A stretch of 64,000 bases of DNA from Phocoenobacter atlanticus (GCF_030764225.1 NZ_JASAXH010000001.1), one strand, 5' to 3'. Numbered from the stretch's first letter, positions 8,408-17,912 are shown. Made by a program: numbers and translations. The notes: generated by a model from the sequence alone, not told the origin.

Positions 8408-9298
8408 CTAACCTTTTACACCACCAGATGTTAAACCACCCACTAACCAACGTTGTGCCAAAATAAAGACTAAGGTAATTGGAATAGCAGAAAGAATAGC
8501 AGCAGCGGCAAAATCGCCCCATAAATAATTTTGAGGATTTAAATACTGTTGCATACCCACTGCTAAAGTATAATTGTCCACATCTCGTAATAGTAATGAG
8601 GCAACGGGTACTTCAATAATAGAAGAAATAAAAGATAAAATAAACACCACCGCTAAAATAGGGACTGATAATGGCAATAAAATTAAGCGGAAAGTCTGCC
8701 AAGGGGTTGCTCCATCTAAGGCTGCCGCTTCTTCTAAAGAAACATCAATGGTTTCAAAATATCCCTTAATTGTCCAAACGTGCATTGCAATTCCACCTAA
8801 ATAAGCAAAAATTACGCCACCGTGCGTATTCAATCCTAAGAATGGAATGTAATCACTTAAACGGTCAAATAACGCATATAATGCCACTAATGAAAGTACC
8901 GCTGGGAACATTTGAAAAATCAACATTCCTTGTAACAATACACCTTTTCCTGCAAATTTTAAACGAGCGAAAGCATAAGCTGATGTTGTGGAAAAAATTA
9001 ATGTTAGAACAGCGGTCACTGTCGCCACCTTCACAGAGTTCCATAACCATAATAAAACAGGAAAAGGAGGTGGCGTGACTGTTCCATCAGCGTGTGTCAC
9101 AGGAAGTCCTAATGCCAACTTCCAATGCTCAAAAGAGATCGTACTAGGAATAATTTCTCCTAGTGCTAAATTACCCGGTCTTAATGAAATGCCGATAATC
9201 ATCAACATTGGGAACAAAATTAATGCACAAAATAAAATTAAAAATAAGTGTGTTGAAAATAAACGTACTTTTATGGATTTTTCTTGAACCATTGCCAT
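8408..9298 (-). CDS. malG: Maltose/maltodextrin ABC transporter permease MalG
   Basis: Inner-membrane permease of the MalFGK2 importer. It has 296 residues with six predicted membrane segments; the first is about residues 15-37 and the last about 260-285. The EAA loop that docks on MalK reads EEAAALDGATPWQTFRLILLP (about 190-210). It ends in GGLTSGGVKG, the C-terminal tail characteristic of MalG, which reaches into the MalE-facing site in the E. coli structure. It sits between malF and malQ with 12- and 10-base gaps, so expression is operonic. Confidence 0.96.
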   Translation of the reverse strand: MAMVQEKSIKVRLFSTHLFLILFCALILFPMLMIIGISLRPGNLALGEIIPSTISFEHWKLALGLPVTHADGTVTPPPFPVLLWLWNSVKVATVTAVLTLIFSTTSAYAFARLKFAGKGVLLQGMLIFQMFPAVLSLVALYALFDRLSDYIPFLGLNTHGGVIFAYLGGIAMHVWTIKGYFETIDVSLEEAAALDGATPWQTFRLILLPLSVPILAVVFILSFISSIIEVPVASLLLRDVDNYTLAVGMQQYLNPQNYLWGDFAAAAILSAIPITLVFILAQRWLVGGLTSGGVKG

Positions 9299-9310
9299 TT
9301 TATCTTCCTC

Positions 9311-10867
9311 CTAATCTTGCTGTAATTTGGTTAAACGAATTTGGAACAAGGCAAGAATACTGACCAGTAAGAAGATAATCACTGCAATTGCCGCTGCTAA
9401 GCCAAAGTCTTGTGATCCGCTACCTTCAAAGGCGATACGGTAAGTATAACTTACAAGTAAATCAGTATGCCCTGCTGGGGTGGTTGTGCCAACCATATTT
9501 GGACCACCTAAGGTTAATAATTGAATCAGTACAAAGTTATTAAAGTTGAAGGCAAAACTGGCGATCATCAATGGCATCAGTGGTTTTAATAACATTGGCA
9601 TTGTGATTTTGGTAAAATTTTGCCACATTGTCGCACCGTCAATGGCAGAGGCTTCATACAAATCATTTGGAATGGCTTTGAGTAAGCCCATACAAACAAT
9701 CATCATATAAGGGTAACCCAACCACGTATTTACAATTAATAGCATTGATTTGGCTAAAGTTGGATCATTAAACCATTCAGGGCGAATACCAAATAATTGG
9801 TTAAGAATTAAGTTTATTTCCCCAAAACTTTGGTTGAACAATCCTTTAAATACCAGAATGGAAATAAAACCCGGTACGGCATAAGGTAAAATTAGCAATA
9901 AGCGATAAACAGCTTTACCTTTCAGAGGTTCCCACTGCACCAGTGAGGCAAAAATCATTCCTAAAAATACAGTAAAAATAACAGTTAAGAAAGCAAAAAT
10001 CACTGTCCAAATAAAGATTTTAACAAAAGGCTCTTGTACACCTTTATCAGTTAAAATTTTAATGTAATTACTCCAACCTGCCGCAACGATATAACCCGGT
10101 TCTAAACGCTGTTCAACAAACTGCCCTTGTTCATCAATTTTTTGAAAGAAACCAATTTCATTATTTGCTTTATATTTTTCGCCTGTTTCATTATTGATTA
10201 AAATTTGCGAATTTTGATCAAAATCATACCGCTTCTTCTGTTCCGTAAATTGGCGTAATGAACTCATTGTTAGGCTTTCATTTGATGGTAGTACAACATT
10301 AACCGCTTGTAAATTAGTACGATTTTTTATGATAATTTTTAATGGTGCAACTTTACCTTCTGGTAATTTTGCCACTTCATTGACGGATAATTCTTTTGGT
10401 AATTTTGTGAGATCAAGTGGTGCAGAAAGATAATTTTTTTGTAATTTGCTGTTATTTAGTGTGAGTTGATATTTATTGTTTTCGATTGCTAATAATTTAA
10501 AATTAAAACGCTCTCCAAAAGCAAATTTTTGTGATTGTAATTGTGAAACAACTTGCTCAAAGCTCAATCTATTTGCACCACTATAATTAGTAAATGCAAT
10601 AATAACGGTCATCAATAATGGAAAAATAATAAAAATTCCAATTGCGGATACACCTGGGTAAAGATAACGCCAACGATATGCTCTGCCATTGCTGAACACA
10701 TAAATACCAGAGGTTAAAACAACCAACACCAGCAGTGCAAATATAATCTCACCTTGTAAATAAATGGTAAAAACAAGATAAAAGGCTAATAAATAAAGCA
10801 AACCAATGCAGAGGCGTTTTCCCCAAATTTGAAGATTTGTTGGTGGTGTTTCAATGGAAGTAAGCAT
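9311..10867 (-). CDS. malF: Maltose/maltodextrin ABC transporter permease MalF
   Basis: Partner permease of MalG. It has 518 residues with eight expected membrane helices: two or three N-terminal helices (about residues 15-100), a large periplasmic loop (the P2 loop, about 100-280) that contacts MalE, and a C-terminal core. The EAA loop appears as YEASAIDGATMWQNFTKITMP. P2 loop sequence is divergent, as is usual. It is separated from malE by 97 bases holding a perfect 28-bp palindrome, so its level may be set below that of malE. A full uptake signal lies at 10302. Confidence 0.95.
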   Translation of the reverse strand: MLTSIETPPTNLQIWGKRLCIGLLYLLAFYLVFTIYLQGEIIFALLVLVVLTSGIYVFSNGRAYRWRYLYPGVSAIGIFIIFPLLMTVIIAFTNYSGANRLSFEQVVSQLQSQKFAFGERFNFKLLAIENNKYQLTLNNSKLQKNYLSAPLDLTKLPKELSVNEVAKLPEGKVAPLKIIIKNRTNLQAVNVVLPSNESLTMSSLRQFTEQKKRYDFDQNSQILINNETGEKYKANNEIGFFQKIDEQGQFVEQRLEPGYIVAAGWSNYIKILTDKGVQEPFVKIFIWTVIFAFLTVIFTVFLGMIFASLVQWEPLKGKAVYRLLLILPYAVPGFISILVFKGLFNQSFGEINLILNQLFGIRPEWFNDPTLAKSMLLIVNTWLGYPYMMIVCMGLLKAIPNDLYEASAIDGATMWQNFTKITMPMLLKPLMPLMIASFAFNFNNFVLIQLLTLGGPNMVGTTTPAGHTDLLVSYTYRIAFEGSGSQDFGLAAAIAVIIFLLVSILALFQIRLTKLQQD

Positions 10868-10899
10868 ATTTTCGTCCTAAATTTTTATTATTATGAGGA

Positions 10900-10927
10900 G
10901 TAGAGACGTAGCATGCTACGTCTCTAC
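10900..10927. repeat. Perfect 28-bp palindrome between malE and malF
   Basis: The arms GTAGAGACGTAGCA and TGCTACGTCTCTAC are exact complements with no spacer. A diverged copy is at 38790-38817. In the malEFGQ transcript it would form a strong hairpin just after malE, where E. coli has REP elements that stabilise malE mRNA. The sequences are unrelated to REP; a similar role is inference. Confidence 0.7.
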
Positions 10928-10964
10928 AGTTCTATGCAAAATTTTTAGTATTTGAATAAATTAA

Positions 10965-12149
10965 TTACTCTTTTTCAATTTTCGCTTGTGCTTCATCAAG
11001 TGCTGCTTTAACACTTTGACGACCTGTTACCGCATTGGTAATCGCTGCTTTTTCTGAATACCAGAAACGGCTCATTTCAGGGATATTAGGCATTACTTCA
11101 CCATTTTCCGCATTTTCCATTGTTGCCGCAATGCGTGGATCTTTGGCTAACACTTTTTGATAGCTTTTCAATGCCACCGCACCTAATGCAACATCTTTGT
11201 TTACGGTTTCTAAACCGCTATCTGTTAATAAATAGTTTTCCATAAACTCTTTAACCAGATCTTTATTTGGACTTGCTGCATTCACCCCAGCACTTAATAC
11301 GCCAACAAATGGTTTACCTGCTTTACCGTTTAATTTAGGTAATACTGCTACGCCATAGTTGATACCGCTTTTCTCAATATTTGCCCAAGCCCAAGGACCA
11401 TTAATTGTTAACGCGGTTTGACCTTTATTAAAGCCCGCTTCTGCAACGGCATAGTCAGTATCTTTGTTGATGACTTTTTGTTTCACTAAATCAACCACAA
11501 ACTGTAACCCTTTTTGTGCTGCTTTATTGTTCACGCCAATATCTTTTGCATCATAACCTTTATCAGTTAATTTGAACGCGTAAGCACCTTGTGAAGAGAT
11601 AATTGGCCAAGTGAAGTAAGGTTCAGCTAAGTTCCACATAATCGCTGATTTACCGTCTTTTTTAAGTTTTTTATCTAACTCAATGACTTCTTTCCACGTT
11701 TTAGGAGCGGTTGGTACTAAATCTTTGTTATAGATTAAAGATAAAGATTCCACTGCGATTGGGTAAGCAATTTGTTTACCTTTATAGCTTGTTGCTTTCC
11801 AACCAATGTCAGATAATTTTGCTTTAAACTCGGCACTTGGTTGAATTTCTGCAAGCAAACCTGCTTGTGCATAGCCACCAAAACGGTCGTGAGCAAAAAT
11901 AATCACATCTGGACCATCACCAGAAGCGGCAACTTGTGGATACACTTCTTCTAATTTAGAAGGATGCTCGACAACAACTTTTACACCAGTATCCGCTTCA
12001 AACTTTTTACCCACTTCGGCTAATCCGTTGTAACCTTTATCTGCATTGATCCAAATGTTGATTTGACCTTCAACCATTTTTGCATACACACCTTGTGCCA
12101 CAGATAAACCTGCTAATACGGCAAGGGCTGTTTTTGTTAAATTTCTCAT
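10965..12149 (-). CDS. malE: Periplasmic maltose/maltodextrin-binding protein
   Basis: Binds maltose and maltodextrins in the periplasm and delivers them to MalFGK2. The 394-residue precursor has a signal peptide of about 23 residues (cleavage after GVYA). The mature part follows MBP closely, with GQINIWINADKGYNGLAEVG, VVVEHPSKLEEVYPQVAASGDGP-type lobe I, AYPIAVESLSLIYNKDL, TINGPWAWANI, and the ENYLLTDSGLETVNKDVALG segment. It is first in malEFGQ and divergent from malK. MalT boxes lie about 80-105 bases upstream of its start. Confidence 0.97.
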   Translation of the reverse strand: MRNLTKTALAVLAGLSVAQGVYAKMVEGQINIWINADKGYNGLAEVGKKFEADTGVKVVVEHPSKLEEVYPQVAASGDGPDVIIFAHDRFGGYAQAGLLAEIQPSAEFKAKLSDIGWKATSYKGKQIAYPIAVESLSLIYNKDLVPTAPKTWKEVIELDKKLKKDGKSAIMWNLAEPYFTWPIISSQGAYAFKLTDKGYDAKDIGVNNKAAQKGLQFVVDLVKQKVINKDTDYAVAEAGFNKGQTALTINGPWAWANIEKSGINYGVAVLPKLNGKAGKPFVGVLSAGVNAASPNKDLVKEFMENYLLTDSGLETVNKDVALGAVALKSYQKVLAKDPRIAATMENAENGEVMPNIPEMSRFWYSEKAAITNAVTGRQSVKAALDEAQAKIEKE

Positions 12150-12204
12150 AACATTTTCCTCTTTGTTTGTTGATATATAAAGAAACTAAGATAATTCGAG
12201 CGGT

Positions 12205-12253
12205 ATAATGAAATAATTATATTTAAAAGACCTCATCCCCCCCTCTCATCCCC
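12205..12253 (-). promoter_or_regulatory. malE promoter with two MalT boxes
   Basis: On the minus strand GGGGATGAGG (12240-12231) matches the MalT box consensus exactly and GGGGATGAGA (12253-12244) matches nine of ten, in direct orientation and 13 bases apart. CATTAT (12210-12205) is placed where a -10 element should be relative to the proximal box. MalT would take the place of a -35 element. The boxes are seen; the start site is inferred. Confidence 0.75.
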
Positions 12254-12265
12254 TATTATTTTTTT

Positions 12266-12281
12266 TGTGAACTTGATCATA
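12266..12281. promoter_or_regulatory. CRP-like site 1, mal control region
   Basis: TGTGAACTTGATCATA matches the TGTGA-N6-TCACA pattern in nine of ten defined positions. It is the site closest to the MalT boxes. Confidence 0.5.
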
Positions 12282-12305
12282 CTTCTTACATTATTATCGA
12301 ATATT

Positions 12306-12321
12306 TGTGACAGTGATCACA
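12306..12321. promoter_or_regulatory. CRP site 2, mal control region
   Basis: TGTGACAGTGATCACA is a perfect TGTGA-N6-TCACA match, preceded by TT and followed by AAA as in strong sites. It supports catabolite control of the divergent malE and malK operons. Confidence 0.85.
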
Positions 12322-12338
12322 AAAAAACAATTTAATTT

Positions 12339-12354
12339 CGTGATCTATATCACA
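12339..12354. promoter_or_regulatory. CRP site 3, mal control region
   Basis: CGTGATCTATATCACA matches nine of ten positions of the CRP pattern. With sites 1 and 2 it forms a row of CRP sites between malE and malK, like the arrangement at the E. coli malEp-malKp region. Confidence 0.75.
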
Positions 12355-12480
12355 AAAAAATACTTTATTTGCACAAAAAAAGACCGCTTATATTTTATGA
12401 TTTTTTTTATCCAAGTATGATGTTTTCCCTAGATAATATTATTATATTAGTTTTCAATAAAAAAAGAGAGGATAAATACA

Positions 12481-13596
12481 ATGGCTGATGTTCGATTAGT
12501 AAATGTAAGTAAATCTTATGGCGATATCCATATTTCAAAAGATGTAAATCTTGAGATAAAAGAAGGCGAATTTGTGGTTTTCGTTGGACCTTCTGGTTGT
12601 GGAAAATCAACGTTACTGCGTATGATAGCAGGCTTAGAAGATATTACAACAGGTGATCTATTTATTGGTGATACAAGAATGAATGATATTCCACCTGCTA
12701 AACGTAATATTGGTATGGTGTTTCAATCTTATGCCCTTTACCCTCATTTAAGTGTGGCTGAGAATATGTCTTTTGGATTGAAATTAGCGAAAGCAAGTAA
12801 GACAGATATTGATAAAAGAGTTAATCAAGTGTCTGAAATCTTGCAACTTGCTCACTTATTAGAACGTAAACCAAAAGAGCTTTCAGGGGGACAACGTCAA
12901 CGTGTGGCGATTGGGCGAACCTTAGTTTCTCAACCAGAAGTGTTTTTGTTAGATGAACCACTTTCTAATTTAGATGCGGCATTACGTGTGCAAATGCGTG
13001 TCGAAATTTCAAAGCTCCACAAACGTTTAAACCGCACAATGATTTACGTTACTCACGATCAAATTGAAGCGATGACCCTTGCGGATAAAATTGTCGTTTT
13101 AAAAGCAGGAGGCGTGGCACAAGTCGGTAAACCATTAGAGCTTTATCACTATCCAGCTAATCGCTTTGTGGCAGGGTTTATTGGTTCACCAAAAATGAAT
13201 TTCTTACCTGTGAAAGTCATTGATGTGCGTGAAGGTGGCGTAAAAATTGAATTACCAGATTCTACACACCTTAATTTCTGGGTGCCAGTTGAAAGTGCAG
13301 GAGTAAAAGTGGGTGATAATCTTTCACTTGGACTTCGCCCTGAGCATTTATTACCTTCTGATCAAGCTGAAATTTGTATTAAAGGAAAAGTAAAAGTGGT
13401 GGAACAGCTTGGTAATGAAACCCAAATTCATATTGAAATGCCACCGATTAAACAAAACCTTGTTTATCGCCAAAATGATATTGTATTAGTCTCAGAAGAC
13501 GATGAAATGGCTATTGGGATTGATCCAAATCGTTGCCATCTATTTAAGGAAGATGGTACAGCTTGCAAGCGATTATTTAAAGAGCTTGGGGTGTAA
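12481..13596 (+). CDS. malK: Maltose/maltodextrin import ATPase MalK
   Basis: ATPase of MalFGK2. It has 371 residues. Walker A is GPSGCGKST (residues 36-44), the signature is LSGGQRQ (about 135-141), Walker B is VFLLDEPLSNLDA (about 154-166), and the switch His is in VTHDQIEAMTLADK. The C-terminal regulatory domain (about 240-371) contains LGLRPEHL. In E. coli this domain binds MalT and the EIIA-glucose protein. GAGAGGAT precedes the ATG. It opens the rightward malK-lamB-malM-malS run; lamB follows after 67 bases. Confidence 0.97.
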   Translation: MADVRLVNVSKSYGDIHISKDVNLEIKEGEFVVFVGPSGCGKSTLLRMIAGLEDITTGDLFIGDTRMNDIPPAKRNIGMVFQSYALYPHLSVAENMSFGLKLAKASKTDIDKRVNQVSEILQLAHLLERKPKELSGGQRQRVAIGRTLVSQPEVFLLDEPLSNLDAALRVQMRVEISKLHKRLNRTMIYVTHDQIEAMTLADKIVVLKAGGVAQVGKPLELYHYPANRFVAGFIGSPKMNFLPVKVIDVREGGVKIELPDSTHLNFWVPVESAGVKVGDNLSLGLRPEHLLPSDQAEICIKGKVKVVEQLGNETQIHIEMPPIKQNLVYRQNDIVLVSEDDEMAIGIDPNRCHLFKEDGTACKRLFKELGV

Positions 13597-13663
13597 GTAT
13601 TTTTTCATAGTAATCACAAAAACAAAAACTTTATTCTATTTACTTAATCATAAGGAGTCTGTT

Positions 13664-14872
13664 ATGAATAAAAAAACTTTACTTGCAGCGGTTATTTCTG
13701 GTGCGATTATGTCAAGTTCTGCTTTTGCGGTAGATTTTCACGGTTATGCTCGTTCAGGTATTGGCTGGACAAATGGAGGGGGTGGACAACCTTTATTACA
13801 AGTAACCAATAACCCTTTTGCTCCTAAATACCGTTTAGGAAATGAAGCAGATACTTATATGGAGCTTAAATTAGGTCAAGAATTATATAAAGATGGTGAA
13901 AAATCAATTTATTTTGACTCTAATCTTGCTTACAAAACTAGCCAAAAAGTTGATTGGGAATCGACTAGCCCAGCATTTCGTGAAGTTAATGTACAATTTA
14001 AAAACTTTGCGGATAGCTTACCGGGTGCAACCTTATGGGCAGGTAAACGTTTCTATCAACGCCACGATGTCCACATGAATGACTTCTACTACTGGGATAT
14101 TTCAGGTCCGGGTGCAGGGGTTGAAAATATTGATGTAGGTGCTGGTAAACTCTCTTTAGCTGTAACTCGTAATACAGAGAGTGGCGGTGCTGTACTTGGT
14201 GCTGAAAAAGCTGATGTATATAATGATGTTTTTGATGTACGTTTGGCAGGTATCAAGACCAATGAAAATGGTTCATTAGAATTGGGTGTTGATTATGGTA
14301 GAGCTCATGCTAAAGATGGTGCTAAATTTGTTGATGGAGCCACTAAAAATGGTTATATGCTAACAGCAGAACACACTCAAGGTAATTTCTTCGGTGGCTT
14401 TAATAAATTTACTATTCAATATGCAAAAGATGCAATGACTTCTTGGAACTCTGGTCATTCACAAGGATCAAGAGTTGATAACAAAGGTTCAATGTTACGC
14501 CTAATTGATCAAGGAGTGGTTAAGTTTAGTGATAAAGTTGAAACAATGTATACCTTAATTTATCAAAAAACAGATCTAGATAATGATAATGGTAATACTT
14601 GGTATTCAGCAGGTATTCGCCCAATGTATAAATGGAATAAAACAATGAGTACATTGCTTGAATTGGGTTATGATCGTGTTAAACAACAAAAAGATGGGAA
14701 AAAAGATAGCCTATTTAAAACAACTTTAGCACAACAATGGCAAGCAGGTGACAGCATTTGGGCAAGACCAGCAATTCGTGTATTTGGAACCTATGCAAAA
14801 GCAAATGATAAAAAATTAAATGGTAAAGATCACCAATTTGTTTACGGTGTTCAATTTGAAGCGTGGTGGTAA
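13664..14872 (+). CDS. lamB: Maltoporin LamB
   Basis: Outer membrane channel for maltodextrins. I start it at ATG 13664 because it has a strong AAGGAG upstream and gives a clean signal peptide (MNKKTLLAAVISGAIMSSSAFA). The open frame extends upstream into malK without support. The resulting 402-residue precursor is about 45 residues shorter than E. coli LamB, so some loops are reduced. LamB features are VDFHGYARSGIGWT at the mature start, NEADTYMELKLGQEL, LWAGKRFYQRHDVHMNDFYYWDISGPGAG (loop 3 region), and a terminal aromatic (EAWW). Confidence 0.95.
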   Translation: MNKKTLLAAVISGAIMSSSAFAVDFHGYARSGIGWTNGGGGQPLLQVTNNPFAPKYRLGNEADTYMELKLGQELYKDGEKSIYFDSNLAYKTSQKVDWESTSPAFREVNVQFKNFADSLPGATLWAGKRFYQRHDVHMNDFYYWDISGPGAGVENIDVGAGKLSLAVTRNTESGGAVLGAEKADVYNDVFDVRLAGIKTNENGSLELGVDYGRAHAKDGAKFVDGATKNGYMLTAEHTQGNFFGGFNKFTIQYAKDAMTSWNSGHSQGSRVDNKGSMLRLIDQGVVKFSDKVETMYTLIYQKTDLDNDNGNTWYSAGIRPMYKWNKTMSTLLELGYDRVKQQKDGKKDSLFKTTLAQQWQAGDSIWARPAIRVFGTYAKANDKKLNGKDHQFVYGVQFEAWW

Positions 14873-14900
14873 TATTTCCACAATACACCTTTAAGTAAAT

Positions 14901-14960
14901 AATAAGCGGTTACATTCTTCCATTTTTTTGCAAAAAATTGATAAGATCTAACCGCTTATT
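14901..14960. terminator. Inverted uptake-signal-like pair after lamB
   Basis: AATAAGCGGTTA (14901-14912) and TAACCGCTTATT (14949-14960) are perfect 12-base complements with a 36-nt loop that includes TTTTTTTGCAAAAAA. It may lower transcription from lamB into malM. The long loop makes it a weaker terminator than a classic one. Confidence 0.55.
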
Positions 14961-14993
14961 TTGTATAAATACTACAAAACCATAGGAAATATT

Positions 14994-15854
14994 ATGAAAA
15001 ATAAAATTACTCTTTTGATTTCAACCTTTTTTGCTGTATCAGTATTAGCAAGTCCTTCTCAGTTAGATCAAACTAAGTTACAAAATCTTAATTGGCAAAA
15101 TGTGAATTTATCACAACAACAAGTGACAGATATTACATCAAATCAAGTTAAACATTTTATTTCTTCTATTGCAGGTTTTGATAGTGCAGTTATTGGCTAT
15201 AAAATTCCTGCTAATCAAGGAACAATAAAAGTAAATCTCAGTAGTTTAGTGGTGGATAACGATCATATTTTTGTGCCTAATATGTTAGTATTTGATGCAA
15301 ATTTTAATCCATCTGTTACCTATCCTGCTTCAACCTTTAAACTTGCTGAGGCTCGTGGTTTGGATGAACCTCAATTAACGGCACAATTAAGTTTAACCCC
15401 AACAGCAAATCAAGATTACCTTTACTTATTGATCTATACTACAAAACAAGATTTAGAAAAAACAACCACTATTACTCACCCAGCCAAACTTTATGCAAAA
15501 GCAAAAGGTAATCAACCGCCAGCAATTAATGATCTTCAAGTCAAACATACTAATTCTGGAAAAATCAAAATTGAAATTGATGGTGTACAAACCAGCCAAT
15601 TTATTGGGTTAAATGGTCCACTTTTTGAAGCCAAACAACCACAAGCAACGGTTGTAGGGAAACAACAAAAAGCAACCCCAAAACGCACTCAAAAAGTAGA
15701 AAACAGCACTGAACAATATTTTAATAATGCCGTTCTTAGTGCATTGAAAAATAACGATATTAGTAAAGCAATGAACCTAGTGAATGAAGCAGAACAGTTA
15801 GGATTAACGCAACCACGTAAAATATTCCTTAAAAAAGTTGCTGCTAAGAAATAA
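14994..15854 (+). CDS. malM: Maltose operon periplasmic protein MalM
   Basis: A periplasmic protein of the maltose regulon, of unclear biochemical role. I start it at ATG 14994, which gives a signal peptide MKNKITLLISTFFAVSVLA followed by SPSQ; the frame has an upstream ATG at 14961 that would spoil the signal. It has 286 residues, against about 306 in E. coli. Regions like MalM are GFDSAVIGYKIPANQGTIKVNLSS (about residues 58-80) and VFDANFNPSVTYPASTF. A basic, low-complexity linker (about 215-230) precedes a short helical tail. Its position after lamB agrees with malK-lamB-malM in enterobacteria. Confidence 0.88.
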   Translation: MKNKITLLISTFFAVSVLASPSQLDQTKLQNLNWQNVNLSQQQVTDITSNQVKHFISSIAGFDSAVIGYKIPANQGTIKVNLSSLVVDNDHIFVPNMLVFDANFNPSVTYPASTFKLAEARGLDEPQLTAQLSLTPTANQDYLYLLIYTTKQDLEKTTTITHPAKLYAKAKGNQPPAINDLQVKHTNSGKIKIEIDGVQTSQFIGLNGPLFEAKQPQATVVGKQQKATPKRTQKVENSTEQYFNNAVLSALKNNDISKAMNLVNEAEQLGLTQPRKIFLKKVAAKK

Positions 15855-15872
15855 TATTCGAGGAGTGGCACA

Positions 15873-17912
15873 ATGAAAAAATGGTTATTATTACCTGCCG
15901 TTATATCGAGCATTGCCTATGCTGAACAATGGCAAAACACACTGTTTCCTCATTTTGAAAAACAGCAAAAGTCTGTTTTTCAAGCTAGAGCAGATTTGGA
16001 AAAAGGTAATTATCCACTACAATTTCATTTTGATAAAAAGTGCTATCAGCCTGAAAAAAATATCAAGTTAAATACCGCTTTATCCCTTGTTCCTTGTAAG
16101 GATAAAAAGGTAAATTTGCGTATTTTTAGAAAAGGGCAATATATCGCCACTATCAATATGCAAGCGACAACTCCTACATTAAAAGTAACGGTTAAACCTA
16201 TCGAACCACCTAAAAAAATAGTAAAAACCTGCCCTGTCTGGAATAAAAAACCAGTGATTATTGATGTATCCTCTACCTTTAAAAATGGTGAAAAAATACG
16301 AGATTTCTATTCAGGGCAAGTCGCGACCGTAGAGCAGGGGAAAGTAACAATGTTACCCGATCCAAATGCGAACGGATTACTACTTTTAGAACTTGCTAAT
16401 TCGACGATTAAACCTACTTTTGATTGGCATAATGCCATTGTTTATTTTGTACTGACGGATCGCTTTTATAATGGCAATACTGCCAATGATCATAGTTATG
16501 GACGTAAAAATGATGGAATGCAGGAAATCGGTACTTTTCACGGTGGTGATCTCAAAGGCTTAACCCAAAAATTAGATTATTTATCAGAACTTGGTATCAA
16601 TACTATTTGGATCAGCTCACCCTTAGAGCAAATTCACGGTTGGGTTGGTGGTGGCTCTCAAGGGGATTTTCCACACTATGGTTATCACGGTTATTATCAT
16701 CTAGATTGGACAAAACTCGATGCTAATATGGGGACAGAGCAAGAGTTAAAAGCATTTGTTGATCAAGCTCATAAAAAAGGTATTCGTGTACTATTTGATA
16801 TCGTAATGAACCATACTGGCTATGCAACGTTGGCGGATATGCAACAGTTTAAGTTTGGTAAACTTTATTTAGATGCTCAAGAAGCCGAAAAAACATTTGG
16901 TAAAAAATGGACAGATTGGACGCCAAAAGCCAATGAAAATTGGCATAAATTTAATGAGTATATTCATTTTGGTCATAAAGAAGGCTGGAAAAACTGGTGG
17001 GGAAAGGCTTGGGTGCGTTCCGATATTGGCGATTATGATGGAGCAAAATTTAATGATCTGCAAATGTCACTTACCTCATTACCTGATTTGAAAACAGAGG
17101 CGGAACAAGCGGTAACATTACCTGCATTTTTTGCAAAAAAAGAAACTAATGCTAAAAAGCTAGACAATGCCAAAGTACGTGATTATCTGATTACTTGGTT
17201 AAGTGATTGGGTGCGTGAATATGGTATTGACGGTTTTCGTGTTGATACGGCGAAACACGTTGAAAAAAGTACGTGGCTCGCTTTAAAAAATGCTTCATCA
17301 AAAGCTTTAAAAGAATGGCAAAAAAATCACAAAAATTTTGGTAATAATTTTTGGATGACAGGAGAAGCGTGGGGCTTAGGTGTAATGAAAAATGATTATT
17401 ATCAAAATGGCTTTGATGCGATGATCAATTTTGAGTTCCAAAATGAAGCTCAAAAATCCTTAGATTGTTTTGCAAATATTGGAGAAACCTATCAATTAAT
17501 GAGCAACAAATTAACCGATTTTAATGTGTTAAGTTATCTTTCTTCCCACGATACAGAGCTGTTTTTTGATAAAGCGAGTAAACAAGATTTAAACAAACAA
17601 AAAATAGCAGGCAGTTTATTAATGCTCTCTCCGGGTGCAGTACAAATTTATTATGGTGATGAAACCGCTCGTCCATTTGGTGCAACAGGATCAGATCCAT
17701 TGCAAGGCACACGCTCAGATATGAACTGGGAAGATCTAACCAAGCCAGAGCATCAAGCATTATTTAACCATTGGAAAAAATTAACCCATTTCAGAAAAAA
17801 ACATATTGCAGTTGGAAAAGGAAAAAATATCACACTTGAAACTCAAAATTATTTTGCATTTAGTCGTCAGTATGATAAAGACAAAGTAATGGTTGTTTGG
17901 GTTGGGAAATAG
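15873..17912 (+). CDS. malS: Periplasmic alpha-amylase MalS
   Basis: GH13 enzyme that cleaves long maltodextrins in the periplasm before import. The 679-residue precursor has a short signal peptide (MKKWLLLPAVISSIAYA). Cysteine-bearing N-terminal modules (about residues 20-185) come before the catalytic barrel. GH13 landmarks are VLFDIVMNHTG (region I), DGFRVDTAKHV (region II, nucleophile Asp), WMTGEAWGLGV (region III, acid/base Glu) and SYLSSHDTELF (region IV). GAGGAG precedes the ATG and malM ends 18 bases upstream, so it joins the malK run. E. coli malS is a separate unit. A full uptake signal is at 17105. Confidence 0.95.
   Translation: MKKWLLLPAVISSIAYAEQWQNTLFPHFEKQQKSVFQARADLEKGNYPLQFHFDKKCYQPEKNIKLNTALSLVPCKDKKVNLRIFRKGQYIATINMQATTPTLKVTVKPIEPPKKIVKTCPVWNKKPVIIDVSSTFKNGEKIRDFYSGQVATVEQGKVTMLPDPNANGLLLLELANSTIKPTFDWHNAIVYFVLTDRFYNGNTANDHSYGRKNDGMQEIGTFHGGDLKGLTQKLDYLSELGINTIWISSPLEQIHGWVGGGSQGDFPHYGYHGYYHLDWTKLDANMGTEQELKAFVDQAHKKGIRVLFDIVMNHTGYATLADMQQFKFGKLYLDAQEAEKTFGKKWTDWTPKANENWHKFNEYIHFGHKEGWKNWWGKAWVRSDIGDYDGAKFNDLQMSLTSLPDLKTEAEQAVTLPAFFAKKETNAKKLDNAKVRDYLITWLSDWVREYGIDGFRVDTAKHVEKSTWLALKNASSKALKEWQKNHKNFGNNFWMTGEAWGLGVMKNDYYQNGFDAMINFEFQNEAQKSLDCFANIGETYQLMSNKLTDFNVLSYLSSHDTELFFDKASKQDLNKQKIAGSLLMLSPGAVQIYYGDETARPFGATGSDPLQGTRSDMNWEDLTKPEHQALFNHWKKLTHFRKKHIAVGKGKNITLETQNYFAFSRQYDKDKVMVVWVGK

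Noticed and set aside
8770..9287. Frames of 99-102 residues opposite malG
   Set aside because: They are on the strand opposite a well-supported permease gene.
13502..13663. Upstream extension of lamB
   Set aside because: It overlaps malK and would hide the signal peptide; ATG 13664 has a strong RBS.
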